Positions 1-11,263 are shown, counted from the first letter of the stretch. The stretch: 64,000 bases of DNA from Lepus europaeus (GCF_033115175.1 NC_084835.1:87355948-87419947), one strand, 5' to 3'. The notes: generated by a model from the letters alone, not told the origin. Numbers and translations: made by a program.

Positions 1-427
1 AAGTTTTAATGTAGATATAGTAGAAATTTGCAAGAACTTGATGATATGACTCTAAAGCACGTAGGGAAATTCAAAGCATCAAAAATCATCAAAACCATTT
101 CTGAGATGAAGGACAGTTTGGGAGGACTTAAGTTTATATAATGATCAGTCATCAATTAAAGATCGCATGGTTTGGTACAAGAATGAATAGGTAGTCTGAT
201 GGAACAAAACATAAAGCTTAAAAAGAGTGATACATTGTCAAGAGTGACACTACAGAGCAGTGTGGAGTGGAAAGTCATGTAGTAAAAGCAGTAGAGTCAG
301 TTGGATATTCATATAAAAACAAAAAAGTAAACTTGAACACTGCTTTGTTCTGTAGACAACTCATTTCTGGTAAGATATCTAAGTGTTGAAGAAAAAAAAA
401 TTAAACTTGAGACAGAAAAGAGTGTTT
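1..427. other. unique AT-rich sequence
   Basis: I recognise no gene, RNA or repeat here. The stretch is AT-rich and has stops in all frames at short intervals. Confidence 0.5.
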
Positions 428-444
428 AAAAGAGTACAAAAAGC

Positions 445-764
445 GGCTGGCACCCGGGGCTCACTAGGCTAATCCTCCACCTGCAGTGCCAGTACTCCGG
501 GTTCTAGTCCCAGCTGAGACACCAGTTCTGTCCCGGTTGCTCCTCTTCCAGTCCAGTTCTCTGCTGTGGTCCGGGAGGGCAGTGGAGGATGGCCCAAGTG
601 CTTGGGCCCTGGACCCGCATGGGAGACTAGGAGGAAGCACCTGGCTCCTGGCTTTGGATCAGCACGGTGCGCTGGCTGTAGCAGCCATTTGGGGGGGTGA
701 ACCAGAGGAAGCAAGACCTTTCTCTCTGTCTCTCTCACTGTCTAACTCTGCTTGTCAAAAAAAA
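445..764 (+). mobile_element. CSINE (lagomorph C-repeat SINE)
   Basis: A full-length tRNA-derived SINE: C-repeat head, B-box-like GGTTCTAGTCC at 500-510, a CT-rich part near 719-750 and a pure A tail. It is flanked by a 17-base target duplication (AAAAGAGTACAAAAAGC at 428-444 and 765-781), which marks L1-driven insertion. The perfect duplication suggests a recent copy. An open frame across it is SINE translation, not a gene. Confidence 0.95.
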
Positions 765-842
765 AAAAGAGTACAAAAAGCACTTACATGAAGAAAACCA
801 TTTATATATTTTACTACAATAAAATTAAGTATATATATTTAC

Positions 843-1166
843 GGGGCCTGGAGATGTGGTGCAGTAAGTTAAACTGCTGCTTATGACGCATGCATCCCAT
901 ATAGGAGTTCCGGTCCGGTTGGAGTTCCTCTACTCTGTTTCCAATACAGCTACTGTTAATGTGCCTTGGAAAGCAGTCAAAAATGATCCATCTACTTGGG
1001 TCCCTGCCACCCATTGGGAGACCTCGATAGAGTTTCTGGTCCTGGCTTCGACCTATCTAGTCCAGGCCATTGTGAATTTTGTGGTCACAAACCACTGGAT
1101 GGGGGATCTCTCTCTCTCTCTCTCTGTCATTCTACCTTTCAAGCAAACAAATAAATCTTCAAAAAG
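843..1166 (+). mobile_element. CSINE, old diverged subfamily
   Basis: The order of blocks matches the C-repeat: GGGGCCTGG head, CATCCCATAT box, GGAAAGCAGT, TGGGAGACC, a (CT)n run at 1110-1127 and an AAATAAATCTT tail. It is far more diverged than the copy at 445-764, so it is probably an older subfamily. Confidence 0.8.
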
Positions 1167-2860
1167 AGAGAGAGAAATCTCAAGATGGTGGATAAACATA
1201 TGAAGTGGCACTCTGATTCATTAGTAATAAGAGCAATGCAATGAAAATTAAATACTCACTAGAACAGCTGAAACTAAAATCACTAACTGTATAAAGTTGC
1301 AGACAGAGGTCTTCCCTCTATCTTATTTTTGTTCAGAAATAAGTGCATTCAATAAAATTTTCAGGGTAGATACCTTGGTTTGAGTTTATAAAATTCCTCT
1401 AGAATAGTGACAACTTTTTGAGGTTTTTACATCACATCAGACTATTTTGCATAGTGGTTAAAATTTCAACGATATCACAAGAAATATATCCTTTTGTCTA
1501 ATTTCATCCTAGAGAATATTTCTATTTTTATAAAATAATTTTCATTTTAGGAACTTTTGAAGAAGATATTTGATAGTGAATATTCAGTTTGATATTAGCA
1601 TGCTAATTTTTTAGGAAAATAATATATTAAGAGGTGATAATGAAGAATTTTTTATAACCATCAATTCTACTAATTTTATATTTTTATACCATTCAGACTG
1701 CATTATCCCCCTCTTGCTTCATGGAGAAAGAGAAGAATGATTGTCATTGATGGCAGGTGGTAGCCAAGTTGAAGTGACACCAAGATCAGGGAAGGGTGCT
1801 ATGCCTCCTTCTCATGGTCTAGTAGTGTTTGAAGTTATTAGTTCTAGCCACTTTAAAATGGATAATACACAGCAATAGAGAATATAATCACCAAGTCAGT
1901 CCTCTTAAAACCTCACTTTTCCAATTAAAAAAGAGGATCTCCCTCATCATTAACTTTCTCCTTTATCCCGTTGCCAATGGAATGTGAACCTTTGTTGTTA
2001 TCACGTTGTCTAGGATCTCTTTCTATCCATATATTGCATGCATGACAGAAGTATTTGTTAAGGTATGCTAGCTTGTGGGGGATGTCTACATTTAGTTAGT
2101 TTAGAGGAAGATAAAGAAGACTTTGTGTCAACATCTTTTATTTGCTTAAGTGTTTACAGAATTATACATTAATTTAATATAATGTATATCTGATGCTACT
2201 AATAAATATCAATAAGAAGACTCAATTTTATGAGGCAACTCATGTCTTTGAGCTTAAGTCTTACTTCTTTTCCTTGTTATGCATTACATATTAAATAACA
2301 TTAGTAAATCCAAATATACCTATTATGTACCGATCTCAGTCCTCCAGTGAGCCCATTTCTGTGACTCTATGGTTATATCTTCTTGTTGTGAAAGTGGCAA
2401 GGTAAAGTGAAATAATATGGAAATCATGATGATGGCTTTGGCTATCCTAAGCTTTAAAAATTTATACAGACCAGGATCAGCAAGATTTTGCATAATTATT
2501 TTTGTAACTATTAGAGATAGTATGAAGAAAGCTTTTAACTCACTACACACATACACATACACACATACAATTGGTCATCCCACAAGTATCTTAATATGTG
2601 TGATCTTTAATGGTGATATCTCTGGCCAAATTTGCATCATCTCAAAATGCTGAATAAAGCGTAAGATGTTTGCCTCCCTATGGATGACTCTGCCAGCTAT
2701 TTTCATCCTTGATATCCTAATATTTGTCATTATTAGTGCTGAGACATATTGTTAATAACATAATTAAAGCACTGAAACTTGTCAAAAGTTAGAAAAAAAC
2801 TGAAGGTCACTCAGATATCCTGATTTATGTGACATGTTCACTAACTTGCCCTTGAATCAC
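1167..2860. other. unique AT-rich sequence
   Basis: No gene or RNA is recognised. There is a short CA/TA-rich microsatellite near 2547-2570. The open frames here are under 80 codons, without coding character. Confidence 0.5.
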
Positions 2861-3187
2861 TTTTTAAGACATTTTATTTATTTGAAAGGCAGAGTGATAG
2901 AGAAGGAGATACAGGAAGAGAAAGAGATCTTTATCCATTGCTTCACTCCATAAATGATCTCAACAGCCAGGGCTTGGTCAAACCAAATCTAGGAGCCCAG
3001 AACCCCTTCCAGGTCTCCCATGTGGCTAACAGGGGACCAAACACTTGGACCATGTACTGCTGCTTTCCTAGGTACATCACCAGGAGCTGGACTGAAAGTG
3101 GGGGAGCAGGACCTTCAACTAGTGCTTCTATATGGGATGCCAGCATCATGAGCGGAGGCTTAACCAGTTGTCCCACAAAGGCAGACC
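2861..3187 (-). mobile_element. CSINE, older copy
   Basis: Reverse-orientation C-repeat: the tail complement (TTTTAAGACATTTTATTTATTTGAAAGGCAGAG) opens it, followed by a GA-rich block, TCTCCCATGTGG, and CATATAGAAGCACT-type head sequence near 3120. It ends in the complement of the GGGTCTGCC head. It is moderately diverged and no clear target duplication was seen. Confidence 0.85.
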
Positions 3188-4900
3188 CTTTTATAGAACA
3201 GAGGTGCTGAGACAAATACAAGCTGACAATTGTACCTATTTAGGGGAAAATAGAAAATGGTTCAAAATGGAACAACACCACAATGGACATATTTGAATGA
3301 AGAACAGAAATGTGTTTATTTGATCCTGTATGGGTGTATTCAGAGTCCATGCTGTCCCACTTTTCCTTATCTTTTGTCCTGCAAAGTATATTCCGCATTG
3401 ATGTCTGAGCTATTATTAACTTGCATTTTATATATTTCATGTACCACCCTTGATAGATTAACACATTTGAAATAAGAACAATGTAAGCACAAATTGTTTA
3501 CCATATTTACAAGTAATTCTTAATTTGTAGCATCAAAATAATATAATTTTTTTTCTACTATTCAAAAAAGCAAATGCTTTATCCATCAAACCTAGACAAA
3601 GGATATTTTGGAACATGTTAACTGCAGTTCCGGAGAATTATCATGAGGTAATATTAATTTTTTCAATCAAGAGCCTCATATCTTGTTAGTAATATCTCAC
3701 CACATTAACATATTAGCAGTATCTCATTGCATTGTATTAATATTCATATCATAGCAGAATTTATTGTTGCTTATACAGTGTTAAAGTCATATCACATTAG
3801 TGACTTTCATATCAGATTAGTGAAAGCGGATCCTAATAAGACTTTCATATTCAATTACTAAGGTAACAGTTTTGTCTTTCCGAGTCCCTTCTAACTTGAG
3901 CCCGGAGTACAAATTGATGAATGTGGTAATAAAGCAATCCTTCTGGCTGAAGATGGATGGCACCTGGGACCGATGGGGCTGTGAAAATGAGACTTGAATA
4001 AAGGGCCCACAGCTGACTGCAAAAAAGTTCCACTCTTTTCCCACATAGCAGCACTTCTGCAGCAAACACTTCACAAATTTAAGAAAGTAGAAATACAAAT
4101 GTGCACCCTGGTAACTTATAGCCCACCATCCTGTCACAGCCTCATGACTTGGCCCATAGGGAAAAAAAAAAAAAGAGAGAAACACCAATGGAATCTTCTC
4201 ATTGAAGTAACACACAGCTTCTATTCCTTAGTTGCATGACCGGAACTTAATTAAATTTACAGGGTCTTTTGCCTGACATTTTGATGGGCAAGTGAGATAC
4301 GTTGAGATAGACATGTAGTTGAATTCCCTCAGATAACACTCTATATTTAATCAATGAATTAAACATAATTTTGACATCTATGTCAAGATACAGGAGAATT
4401 AGAAACTATGATCAGGGGCCTATATTGATTTGATCTTGTTGATAGAATGGACTATGCTCTTTTCAACTTTGAATGCTAGCCCTCCTTGTCAACATCCTTG
4501 ATATCATATATGCAGGATGAGTTCAAAATGCTCTAGAAAATTATCTTTTTCTCACCAAAAATCCTTTTTTTTTTTAAATTATCCTTTGCCTGTAATTTTT
4601 GGAGTACCTTGTATACCCTACATACAATCTCTCTGTGTGTGTGGAAACAGGCAAGTCAGTGGAACCTACACAAGTTTGGAGAACCAGGACCAGAAGCAGA
4701 TCAGAAGAGATAAGGACTTCTCTTAATCAAGACAGCTTTTATACACACATATGCACATGCACACACACGTTTATGTGTATGTGTGTACATGTATTGTGCA
4801 TGTGTATATATCGCTCTATGGTAGTTTTGTGTCTGCTTGTAGTCTTTTAATCTCCATTAATTACACATTTCCTAAAAGTTCTCTTTTTTTCATCTTTTCT
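3188..4900. other. mostly unique sequence
   Basis: No known gene is recognised. A 132-codon minus-strand open frame (3817-4215) lies in a slightly GC-richer block at 3870-4150 (see findings). An imperfect CA/TG microsatellite with partial dyad symmetry is at 4738-4812. Confidence 0.45.
4738..4812. repeat. CA/TG dinucleotide microsatellite, imperfect
   Basis: Runs of (CA)n interrupted by TATG and followed by (TG)n. The CA half and the TG half can pair, so the block is a weak palindrome. Confidence 0.7.
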
Positions 4901-5190
4901 CAAAGCTTTATTTATCCATTCATTTGAAAGGTAAAGTGACAGAAGGAGAGGGAGAGAGAAAGAGAAAGAAAAAGGAGTGAGAGATGGAAGAGAGAGAGAG
5001 AGAATTTTCCATTCACTTTTTTACTCCCCAAATATCCACAACAGCTGGGCCAGGCTGAATCCAGGAACTCCTTCTGGGTCTCCCATGTGGGTGGCAGGAA
5101 TGCAAGTACTTAGCTATCATCTGCTGTCTCTCAGACACATTAGAAGGAAGCTGTATCAGAAGCACAGGTGGGGCTTGATCTCACTCTGAT
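4901..5190 (-). mobile_element. CSINE fragment, lacking head
   Basis: A reverse C-repeat with tail complement TTTATTTATCCATTCATTTGAAAGG, a long GA-rich block (4944-5005), CTCCTTCTGGGTCTCCCATGTGGG and ATCAGAAGCACAGG. It loses similarity around 5175-5190, where a local duplication (CTCACTCTGATAAGG / CTCGCTCTGATAAGG) occurs, so the 5' head is missing. Confidence 0.8.
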
Positions 5191-5259
5191 AAGGAATCTC
5201 GCTCTGATAAGGGATGGTCCACAAAACCCTCTCCAAATGCTTATACAAGAATTACAATA

Positions 5260-5597
5260 GGGGCTGGAACTGTGGTCCAGTGGGTTAAAGCCCTGGCCTG
5301 CAGCGCCAGCATTCCATATGGGTACCAGTTCAAGCCAAGTCTGCTCCACTTCTGATCCAACTCCCTGTTAATGCACCTGGTAAAGCAGAGGAGGATGGCC
5401 CAAGTCCTTGGAACCCTGCACCATGTGGGAGACCAAGAAAAAGCTCCTGGCTCCTGGTTCCAGATTGGCTCAGCTAAGACCACTGTGGTCATTGAGGGAG
5501 TGAATTAGTGAATGGAAGTCCCCTCTCTCTTTCTGTCTCTATCACTCTCTGTAACTCTGTTTTTCAAATAATTAAAATAAATCTTTAAAAAAAAAAA
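5260..5597 (+). mobile_element. CSINE
   Basis: Complete C-repeat from GGGGCTGGAACTGTGG to an AATAAATCTTT(A)n tail. The flanking duplication is GAATTACAATA / GAACTACAATA (5249-5259 and 5599-5609) with one mismatch, so it is older than the copies with perfect duplications. Confidence 0.93.
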
Positions 5598-5609
5598 GAA
5601 CTACAATAA

Positions 5610-6095
5610 CCTTTTTTGAAGTGTTCTCTCCAGCTTCTCAATTCCTTCTCTTGGTATCCTCAAATCATTACAAGGGAAACAAAAATCAGAAACCTCTTCT
5701 TGGCTTCAGTATTTCTCTGTCATTAATATCTCCCTATTTCTTCATAGAGTCATGAGTTTTTAAATACTTAGGCATTTATGATCTCAGCCTCATTGCTCAT
5801 CAGCCCACTGCAATCTGACTGGTACTCCAAGCATAGCATGTATCCTCTTGGAGCCTTCAGGATGCTACCATGAGGCATCATTTTAGTCTATAAATTCTGA
5901 CTTGTCAATCCACTGGTCATGGGTTCAGATCAATCTCCTGATTTGAACATTTGTTTTTCAACTTTTGTAACACTACTCTATATCAAATTTACTCCACACC
6001 ATCTATTTGTTTCCATTGAGCATTTATACCACATCTTTAGGTTTTCCTCTACTCTGCAGTCAACTGAATTGATTGGGTACCCCTCTTCTAGCTTG
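5610..6095. other. unique sequence
   Basis: Pyrimidine-rich on the plus strand. I recognise no gene or classified repeat. Confidence 0.4.
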
Positions 6096-6163
6096 ATGGT
6101 TTTAAACTTTAGTGTGTGTGAAAATCAGTCAGACTTGTTAAAATTCAGGTTGCTGGAAAATTT
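6096..6163 (+). mobile_element. MER5A-like (hAT-Charlie) fragment
   Basis: The run TTTTAAACTTTAGTGTG, then GACTTGTTAAAATTCAGGTTGCTGG, follows the left part of the MER5A consensus. The rest of the element is decayed. A short match, therefore tentative. Confidence 0.5.
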
Positions 6164-6849
6164 CAACTAGAAACCTGGAAGCCATTCTTATATTCCTCCC
6201 CACTGCACCCCAATGTTGTACCTCTCCTGTGTTCTCACACAAGCCATACTCACATGATGTTCCACTAGTTTTAACTTACGCCCAAAGAAGTGTCCTATCT
6301 TGTACTCATTTTGAATACTGCTTATGTGTATTAGTCAATAGTTGCCTCCATGTTCTTATCTTTAGGAGATAGTGAGTGTAACTCTTAGGAAGTTTTTATT
6401 TTTATTTGCATTACTTGATAGTATTTTCTCATTTTTTTAAAAATTATTTTTAATTTATTGTATTGAAACTGCTATTGGATAGGTAAACAGATATGATGTC
6501 CCACAGAGTTATTGCCTGATTTTCCACAACCACATAGGAGTATATGGTTGCCTACTTCTAGAAATTACTAAGGGATTCATAAGGAAGGGATGGAAATAAT
6601 ACAGTGCAATTAAGAGTGGTCCTACAATCTTAATACCCAATTATCACTTCCTGGGTGAATTCTGTAGGCTAAATAACTTGCATCCATAGGAATAAAACCA
6701 TACTTTGTAGGATTTGAAACTTAAGTTGAGGAGTGCTTTTTGTGAAAGCACATAGAAAATTATGGACACAAAATTGATAGCATTTTTTCCAGAGACAATG
6801 GGGAAACCAAGAGGTCCTGCACACTAACTTTATGACCTCTTGCAAGGTG
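6164..6849. other. unique AT-rich sequence
   Basis: No gene or RNA recognised. The right part lies just beyond the U5 end of the LTR that follows and may hold its flank. Confidence 0.4.
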
Positions 6850-6901
6850 TCTGGCACATAACAAATCTTCCCAGGCAGATGAATCAATTAATTCACAAGT
6901 T

Positions 6902-6907
6902 TTTATT
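6902..6907 (-). promoter_or_regulatory. LTR poly(A) signal AATAAA
   Basis: AATAAA on the minus strand, about 85 bases downstream of the TATA box, places the R/U5 boundary at about 6880-6890. Confidence 0.65.
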
Positions 6908-6988
6908 GGGATTCCACTCCCAGGCGAAGTTCCCCATCCCAACAGAGCGGGGGCTGGGGAAGTCACACATCAGTGGTAGGGAGGGCTC

Positions 6989-7045
6989 CTTTTATAGTTA
7001 CAGGGCATGGGGGTTAAAAGTTGAGGCAGGTCTGATCCCCATTGG
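6989..7045 (-). promoter_or_regulatory. LTR promoter: CCAAT and TATA boxes
   Basis: On the minus strand CCAAT (7041-7045) lies about 45 bases upstream of CTATAAAAG (6989-6997), the usual arrangement in a retroviral U3. Transcription would start near 6960-6965 and run towards lower coordinates. Activity is not shown. Confidence 0.65.
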
Positions 7046-7239
7046 TTGGCCTTTAGGTACCCGCAGGGACCTGGACAAGGACTTTTCGTCCCCGGAAGTG
7101 TGGATAGGGACTCCCCATTCCTGGAAGTTTAGGTTTTCTCTCCTTGCAAATCCCAAAGCTACCATCCCGACCTTTTGATGATAGGAAAAGGGGTGACAAT
7201 GAGTCTCTCTGGCTACTTCCTGCTGATTGGGGACGTCGT

Positions 7240-8194
7240 CTACAGGGGCTTACTGGGGGTATCTTGGGGCTCTGCAGGGACAGGCATGTATGGATGGAGA
7301 AGCATCTGGATGACCGCTACTCTGGAGGCTTCCAGGATTCGATCTTTTATGAGCCTGAGAGCGCAAGGAGCGATCATTACAATTATCCCTACAGTTATTA
7401 TGGGTCCCAGAGTTGGCCGTACCAAAAGAGGAAAATAGATCCCATCCCTGTTGTCCCTGGTACTCCTCTTGTCGTTTGGCAATGTGTTCCTTAAGTTGTT
7501 GTGCCATGTTTCTGACCACTCCAGATTTGTTAGTAAAAAAGCAGCACTGTTCCCCCAGAAATACACATATTCCCCCTTTTTCTGCTAGTAAGAGGTCCAA
7601 TGCCCTTCTGTTTTGAAGGGCTACATCAGCCAGGGAGTCAATCTGGTCTTGTAGTTTTATAATGGAGGCTGCAACATTTTGTAGCTCCGTATTCAAGTTG
7701 TTTTCCAGTTGCTGTATCTGGGTAGTTCCATATGCCAGGCTAGCTGCTCCTGTCCCCACTCCTGTAAGAACACCTAATGCTGCTAGAAAGGGAAGGATAA
7801 TTATGTCCCTTTTAGCACGGGCATTTTGCAGCACTGATATATGGAGAGACTGGTTTTGGGGCACCATGGAGACCTCTGGGAGGACAACTACAGGAATACA
7901 GATATCAGTCACATTAGGTGGTAGACAGAGGAATAGGGAGCTCCCACACTGGAGGAAGTGACCTCCAGTTAAGCAATCTCCCGGCTTTACAGGGGTCATG
8001 GAATTACAAGGAGTGGAGATGAAAAAAGAGTTGGGGGATAGTGGGTCAGGAGATAATGACAAGGTTAGATAGAAGCACTGGTGTAGTTTTTTTTGGGTAA
8101 GAGATATTAGTAAGTAAAGGGAAAGTTGTCTCTTTGGTGGGTCCAGGAGTAGAATTTGTAGGGACTTCGATAGTTCTCTGTAGATATATTGCCA
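7240..8194 (-). pseudogene. endogenous retroviral envelope (C-terminal surface plus transmembrane subunit), frameshifted
   Basis: The remnant of a retroviral envelope gene, which in an intact virus encodes the surface and membrane-fusion subunits. The minus-strand frame is open from 8194 (stop at 8195-8197) to 7250 with no ATG at its start, so most of the surface subunit is missing. In order: Cys-rich surface end with N-glycosylation sites, RAKR furin-type site (7808-7819), hydrophobic fusion peptide (about 7727-7804), heptad region, an immunosuppressive-type segment starting LQNRRALDLL (7568-7618) and a CX6CC motif (7541-7567). The frame breaks between about 7413 and 7425. The membrane anchor and a tail of about 38 residues lie in another frame (to stop 7240-7242). 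The motif set fits the gamma/type-D class, which includes the syncytins. Assignment to the rabbit syncytin-Ory1 family is only a guess. Confidence 0.85.
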
Positions 8195-8451
8195 TTATAT
8201 CCTTAAAAACTCAAAGAGGCTACTAGTAGTCCAATATTGTATCTTAGGCACTGATGTTTGTACAGACAAAATAACTAGCACTGATGATGTTCTTGAACTG
8301 AGGTTAGAATGAATGCCTAATTCCACCATGTGTTCCTAACATGTATCCACTCACTTTATTGTGGATATACAAGCTAGGACAAAATTAGTCAGTCCTTCTC
8401 ATGAATATTCACTGCTGATGACAGTTTCCTTTTAAAAGTTGGTCATTGTCA

Positions 8452-8783
8452 GGCCGGCGCCGTGGCTTAACAGGCTAATCCTCCGCCTTGCGGCGCCGGC
8501 ACACCGGGTTCTAGTCCCGGTTGGGGTGCCGGGTTCTATCCTGGTTGCCCCTCTTCCAGGCCAGCTCTCTGCTATGGCCCGGGAAGGCAGTGGAGGATGG
8601 CACAAGTCCTTGGGCCCTGCACCCACATGGGAGACCGGGAGAAGCACCTGGCTCCTGGCTTCAGATCAGTGCGATGTGCCGGCCGCAGCGGCCACTGGAG
8701 GGTGAACCAACGGCAAAAAGGAAGCCATTTCTCTCTGTCTCTCTCTCTCTCTCACTATCCACTCTGTCAAAAAAAAAAAAAAA
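8452..8783 (+). mobile_element. CSINE, young
   Basis: Complete C-repeat with GGCCGGCGCCGTGG head, B box at 8507-8517, a (CT)n stretch at 8728-8752 and a long A tail. The 18-base target duplication AAAAGTTGGTCATTGTCA (8434-8451 and 8784-8801) is perfect, so insertion was recent. Confidence 0.96.
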
Positions 8784-9057
8784 AAAAGTTGGTCATTGTC
8801 AATTATAACATTGAGCTCTGAGTTCTCATTCACAGCCATAAAATATGCTGTACATTAACAAGTTTCCACTGTAGATTTTGCGCCCCTCCTATAGAACATA
8901 AAATGCTTTCCAGCCTGGGCTAATCCTAAGTGCAGAGCATAGTTGTCCCACATTATGCTCCATCATCCCTGGGGATCCTTTTAGGTTTAATCAAACCACA
9001 TTCCAGTGCCAAGACCCAATCTCATCATTATTAAACCATCTTGATAAAAGTAGGTAT

Positions 9058-9325
9058 TTAGGCCAGCAATTAAGCTCCTTGCCTCCCATATCAGAATATT
9101 TGGGTTCAAGTCCTAACTCTATCTTCCAGTTGGCCTGGGCCCTGGAAAGCAGTTGGGATGGCTTGGGTGATTGGGTTTCTGCCACCTCTATGGAAGACCT
9201 GGATTGAGTTCCCAGCTCTGGACTTTGTCCCTAACCCAGTCCCAGTCATAACTGACATTTGGAGAGTATACCAGCAAGTGAGAACATTCTCTCTCTCCCA
9301 CATCTGAAATGTAAACAAACAAACC
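9058..9325 (+). mobile_element. CSINE, old subfamily
   Basis: The blocks TTTAGGCCAGCAATTAAG, GGGTTCAAGTCCT, GGAAAGCAGTTGGGATGGC, GGAAGACCTGGATTGAGTTC and a CTCTCTC run near 9289-9297 match an older C-repeat subfamily. The tail is decayed (AAACAAACAAACC). Confidence 0.7.
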
Positions 9326-10906
9326 TTCCTTGACACTGTCATGGTTCATTATATGTTCCTTCCTCTCCCTATTTCCTAAGGGCATGTTGGTCTGGGAATT
9401 TTATTTTTGCAAAGGGTTAGAAACTATGCATTGGTCAGTTCAGATTTTTCACCAATAGGTGTGCATGTGTAACAAATAATGTAAAGAGAACAATTCTTTC
9501 ATTCCTCCACTCTTGTTACTGTTTCCCAGTACCTTGGCCAGGAAGATTCACAAACAGGTGTTCTCAACAGTGAGGCTGGTTAGATAGCATTGCATGTTGG
9601 AGTGGGGGCCATTCTGCATTTACACTTTTTAGGACCCTATCAACTAAATGGCATCATTGTAGATTCCAAGTTACTACTAAACCCGGAATAGCTGTTATTT
9701 CAATCTTAAAATTATAAGTAAATATATCTGTCTACTCAACTCTGAAATTTGGGAGTCCTTTTATTGAGCAACCTCCTTCTAAATCATGTTCTCTTAGCTT
9801 AGCTTGTATTGTATAAACTTCCAGAATGTGAGTTAATCATTTCACCTGTATGACAAGAGGAATTCCTTTGAGTTTTCACTTTACTCCATTTTAATAAGCT
9901 TTCTCTCTTCTTCTCACACAGACCTGACCCAGATGTTTTCTGAGACGGTAGATCTGGTGATCTGGTCATGGTGAATCAAAATCCACCGTAGTGCAAAATA
10001 CAATGGAGACTTAGAGACTTGGGCTTTAGGATCCAACAGAGACACCAGAATCTCTTTTGATAGCATTATCTTTTTCCCCTTTAATTTATTTGCAGAACAT
10101 TTTCTGAAAATTGAAATCCTTTATCTTGGAGCCAGTGATTTTAGCTTTACCTCTGCTGCCCTTTAAATATGAATAAGAACCAGTATTGAATGTTACCTGT
10201 CATATTTGCCAGGTCTACTTGACTATATAACACTTTGTAGTGCTTGAAAGACAGTTATTTTTTTCCCCTCTTATCCTCAGTTAATAATTTCCTTTGAGAC
10301 TTATGGGAGTTTAGAGAAATATTTCTCCCTTTTTCTCCATCTTTTTTATTGTATCCAAATTATAAAGATTATCAGAATTATAATTTGGATTAATTTCTTT
10401 TCTTTTGATTAAAATAGCAGTATTTGAATTACAAACTATTGTTTCAAAAACTAAGAGTTTGCATTTCAGTTTCACTCCCCAGAGTATTTCATCAAGGTTT
10501 CCTCTTGTCAATCAATCAGTTTATTTGCATTTACATTAACTGTTTAGGCAGGGTTTGTGAGTGTGCACCACATGCATACACAAGTTCCTCCCGCTCTTTA
10601 TCCTACCAGTGAGCTACAATGTTACTCATGTTAAAGTAGGCTGGAAATTAACAAATACCAAATGAATCTCACTTTGAGTTTTAATAACGACAGAAAATGA
10701 AAGGTAATTATTGAATATGAGAAAGGATTAGCAGCAACAGACTCCATATGGCCATTTTATGTGTGAGGAGCAATGTTTTTCAAACTGTTTTGGGGCCTTT
10801 AATACACTTCTCCCCAATCAAGAAAGTTAAGTTTATTGATTTGGGAGAGTATGAGGAATTCCTTCTGACAAATCCTAACCAGCAAGTGTGTCTGAAACAA
10901 AAACTA
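9326..10906. other. unique AT-rich sequence
   Basis: No gene, RNA or classified repeat recognised. Short open frames only (under 80 codons). Confidence 0.45.
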
Positions 10907-11263
10907 TTTGCTCTGGACTAATTGGAGTTCTCCCAAATTGCATGTGTTGAAGCCCTATCCGCTCCCTCATGGGCCTATATTGGAGATTCAGCCTTTAAAG
11001 AGATGATTAAGTTTTGGTGAGGTTGTAGGAGTGGGATGCTGACCCAAGGGAACTAGGGCTCTAAAAAATAATGAAAGAGAATGCAGAGCTCTTTCTTTAC
11101 TTTGGAAAGACACAGCAAGAAGAAAGTCATCTGGAAGGCAGAAAATGAGCCCTTGCCAGAACTGACCATGCTCTCAGATTCCAGGCTCCAGAATTATGGG
11201 AAAACAAATTTCTGGAGACAAATTTCTGTTAGATTTTGTTATAGCAGCCCAGGATAACAAATA
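10907..11263 (+). mobile_element. MLT1-like LTR (ERVL-MaLR)
   Basis: The sequence runs through typical MLT1 blocks in order: TGTGTTGAAGCCCTATCC, GGAGATTCAGCCTTTAAAGAG, GGGCTCTAAAA, GACACAGCAAGAAG, CCAGGCTCCAGAATTATGGGA and GTTATAGCAGCCCAGGATAAC. It is heavily mutated, as expected for an ancient placental-mammal family. No internal region was seen, so it is probably a solo LTR. Confidence 0.8.

Larger units (their letters stand above)
6850..7164 (-). mobile_element. LTR of an endogenous retrovirus (3' LTR of the env remnant)
   Basis: Read on the minus strand, this follows the envelope stop codon (7240-7242) and a purine-rich AAAAGGTCGGGA stretch that could be the polypurine tract. U3 then starts near 7164 with TG. 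It contains CCAAT (7041-7045), a TATA box (about 6990-6996) and AATAAA (6902-6907), in the order and spacing expected for a short U3-R-U5. The U5 end is uncertain and set near 6850. No matching 5' LTR was seen in the window, so this is a partial provirus. Confidence 0.75.

Noticed and set aside
486..791. Open frames of 90-126 codons with Trp/Gly/Pro-rich 'proteins' (also 8521-8808, 11842-12165, 16834-17115, 17326-17670, 20469-20849, 27404-27667, 33866-34252, 52300-52602)
   Set aside because: They are translations of CSINE bodies. The same peptide words recur at every copy, and the frames end in the CT-rich and A-rich tail.
7144..7494. 116-codon plus-strand frame with Tyr-rich segment
   Set aside because: Antisense of the envelope anchor and tail region; a shadow frame.
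8452..8530. tRNA gene, suggested by A- and B-box-like motifs
   Set aside because: This is the tRNA-derived head of a CSINE. No cloverleaf with paired acceptor stem was found, and the same head recurs at other copies.
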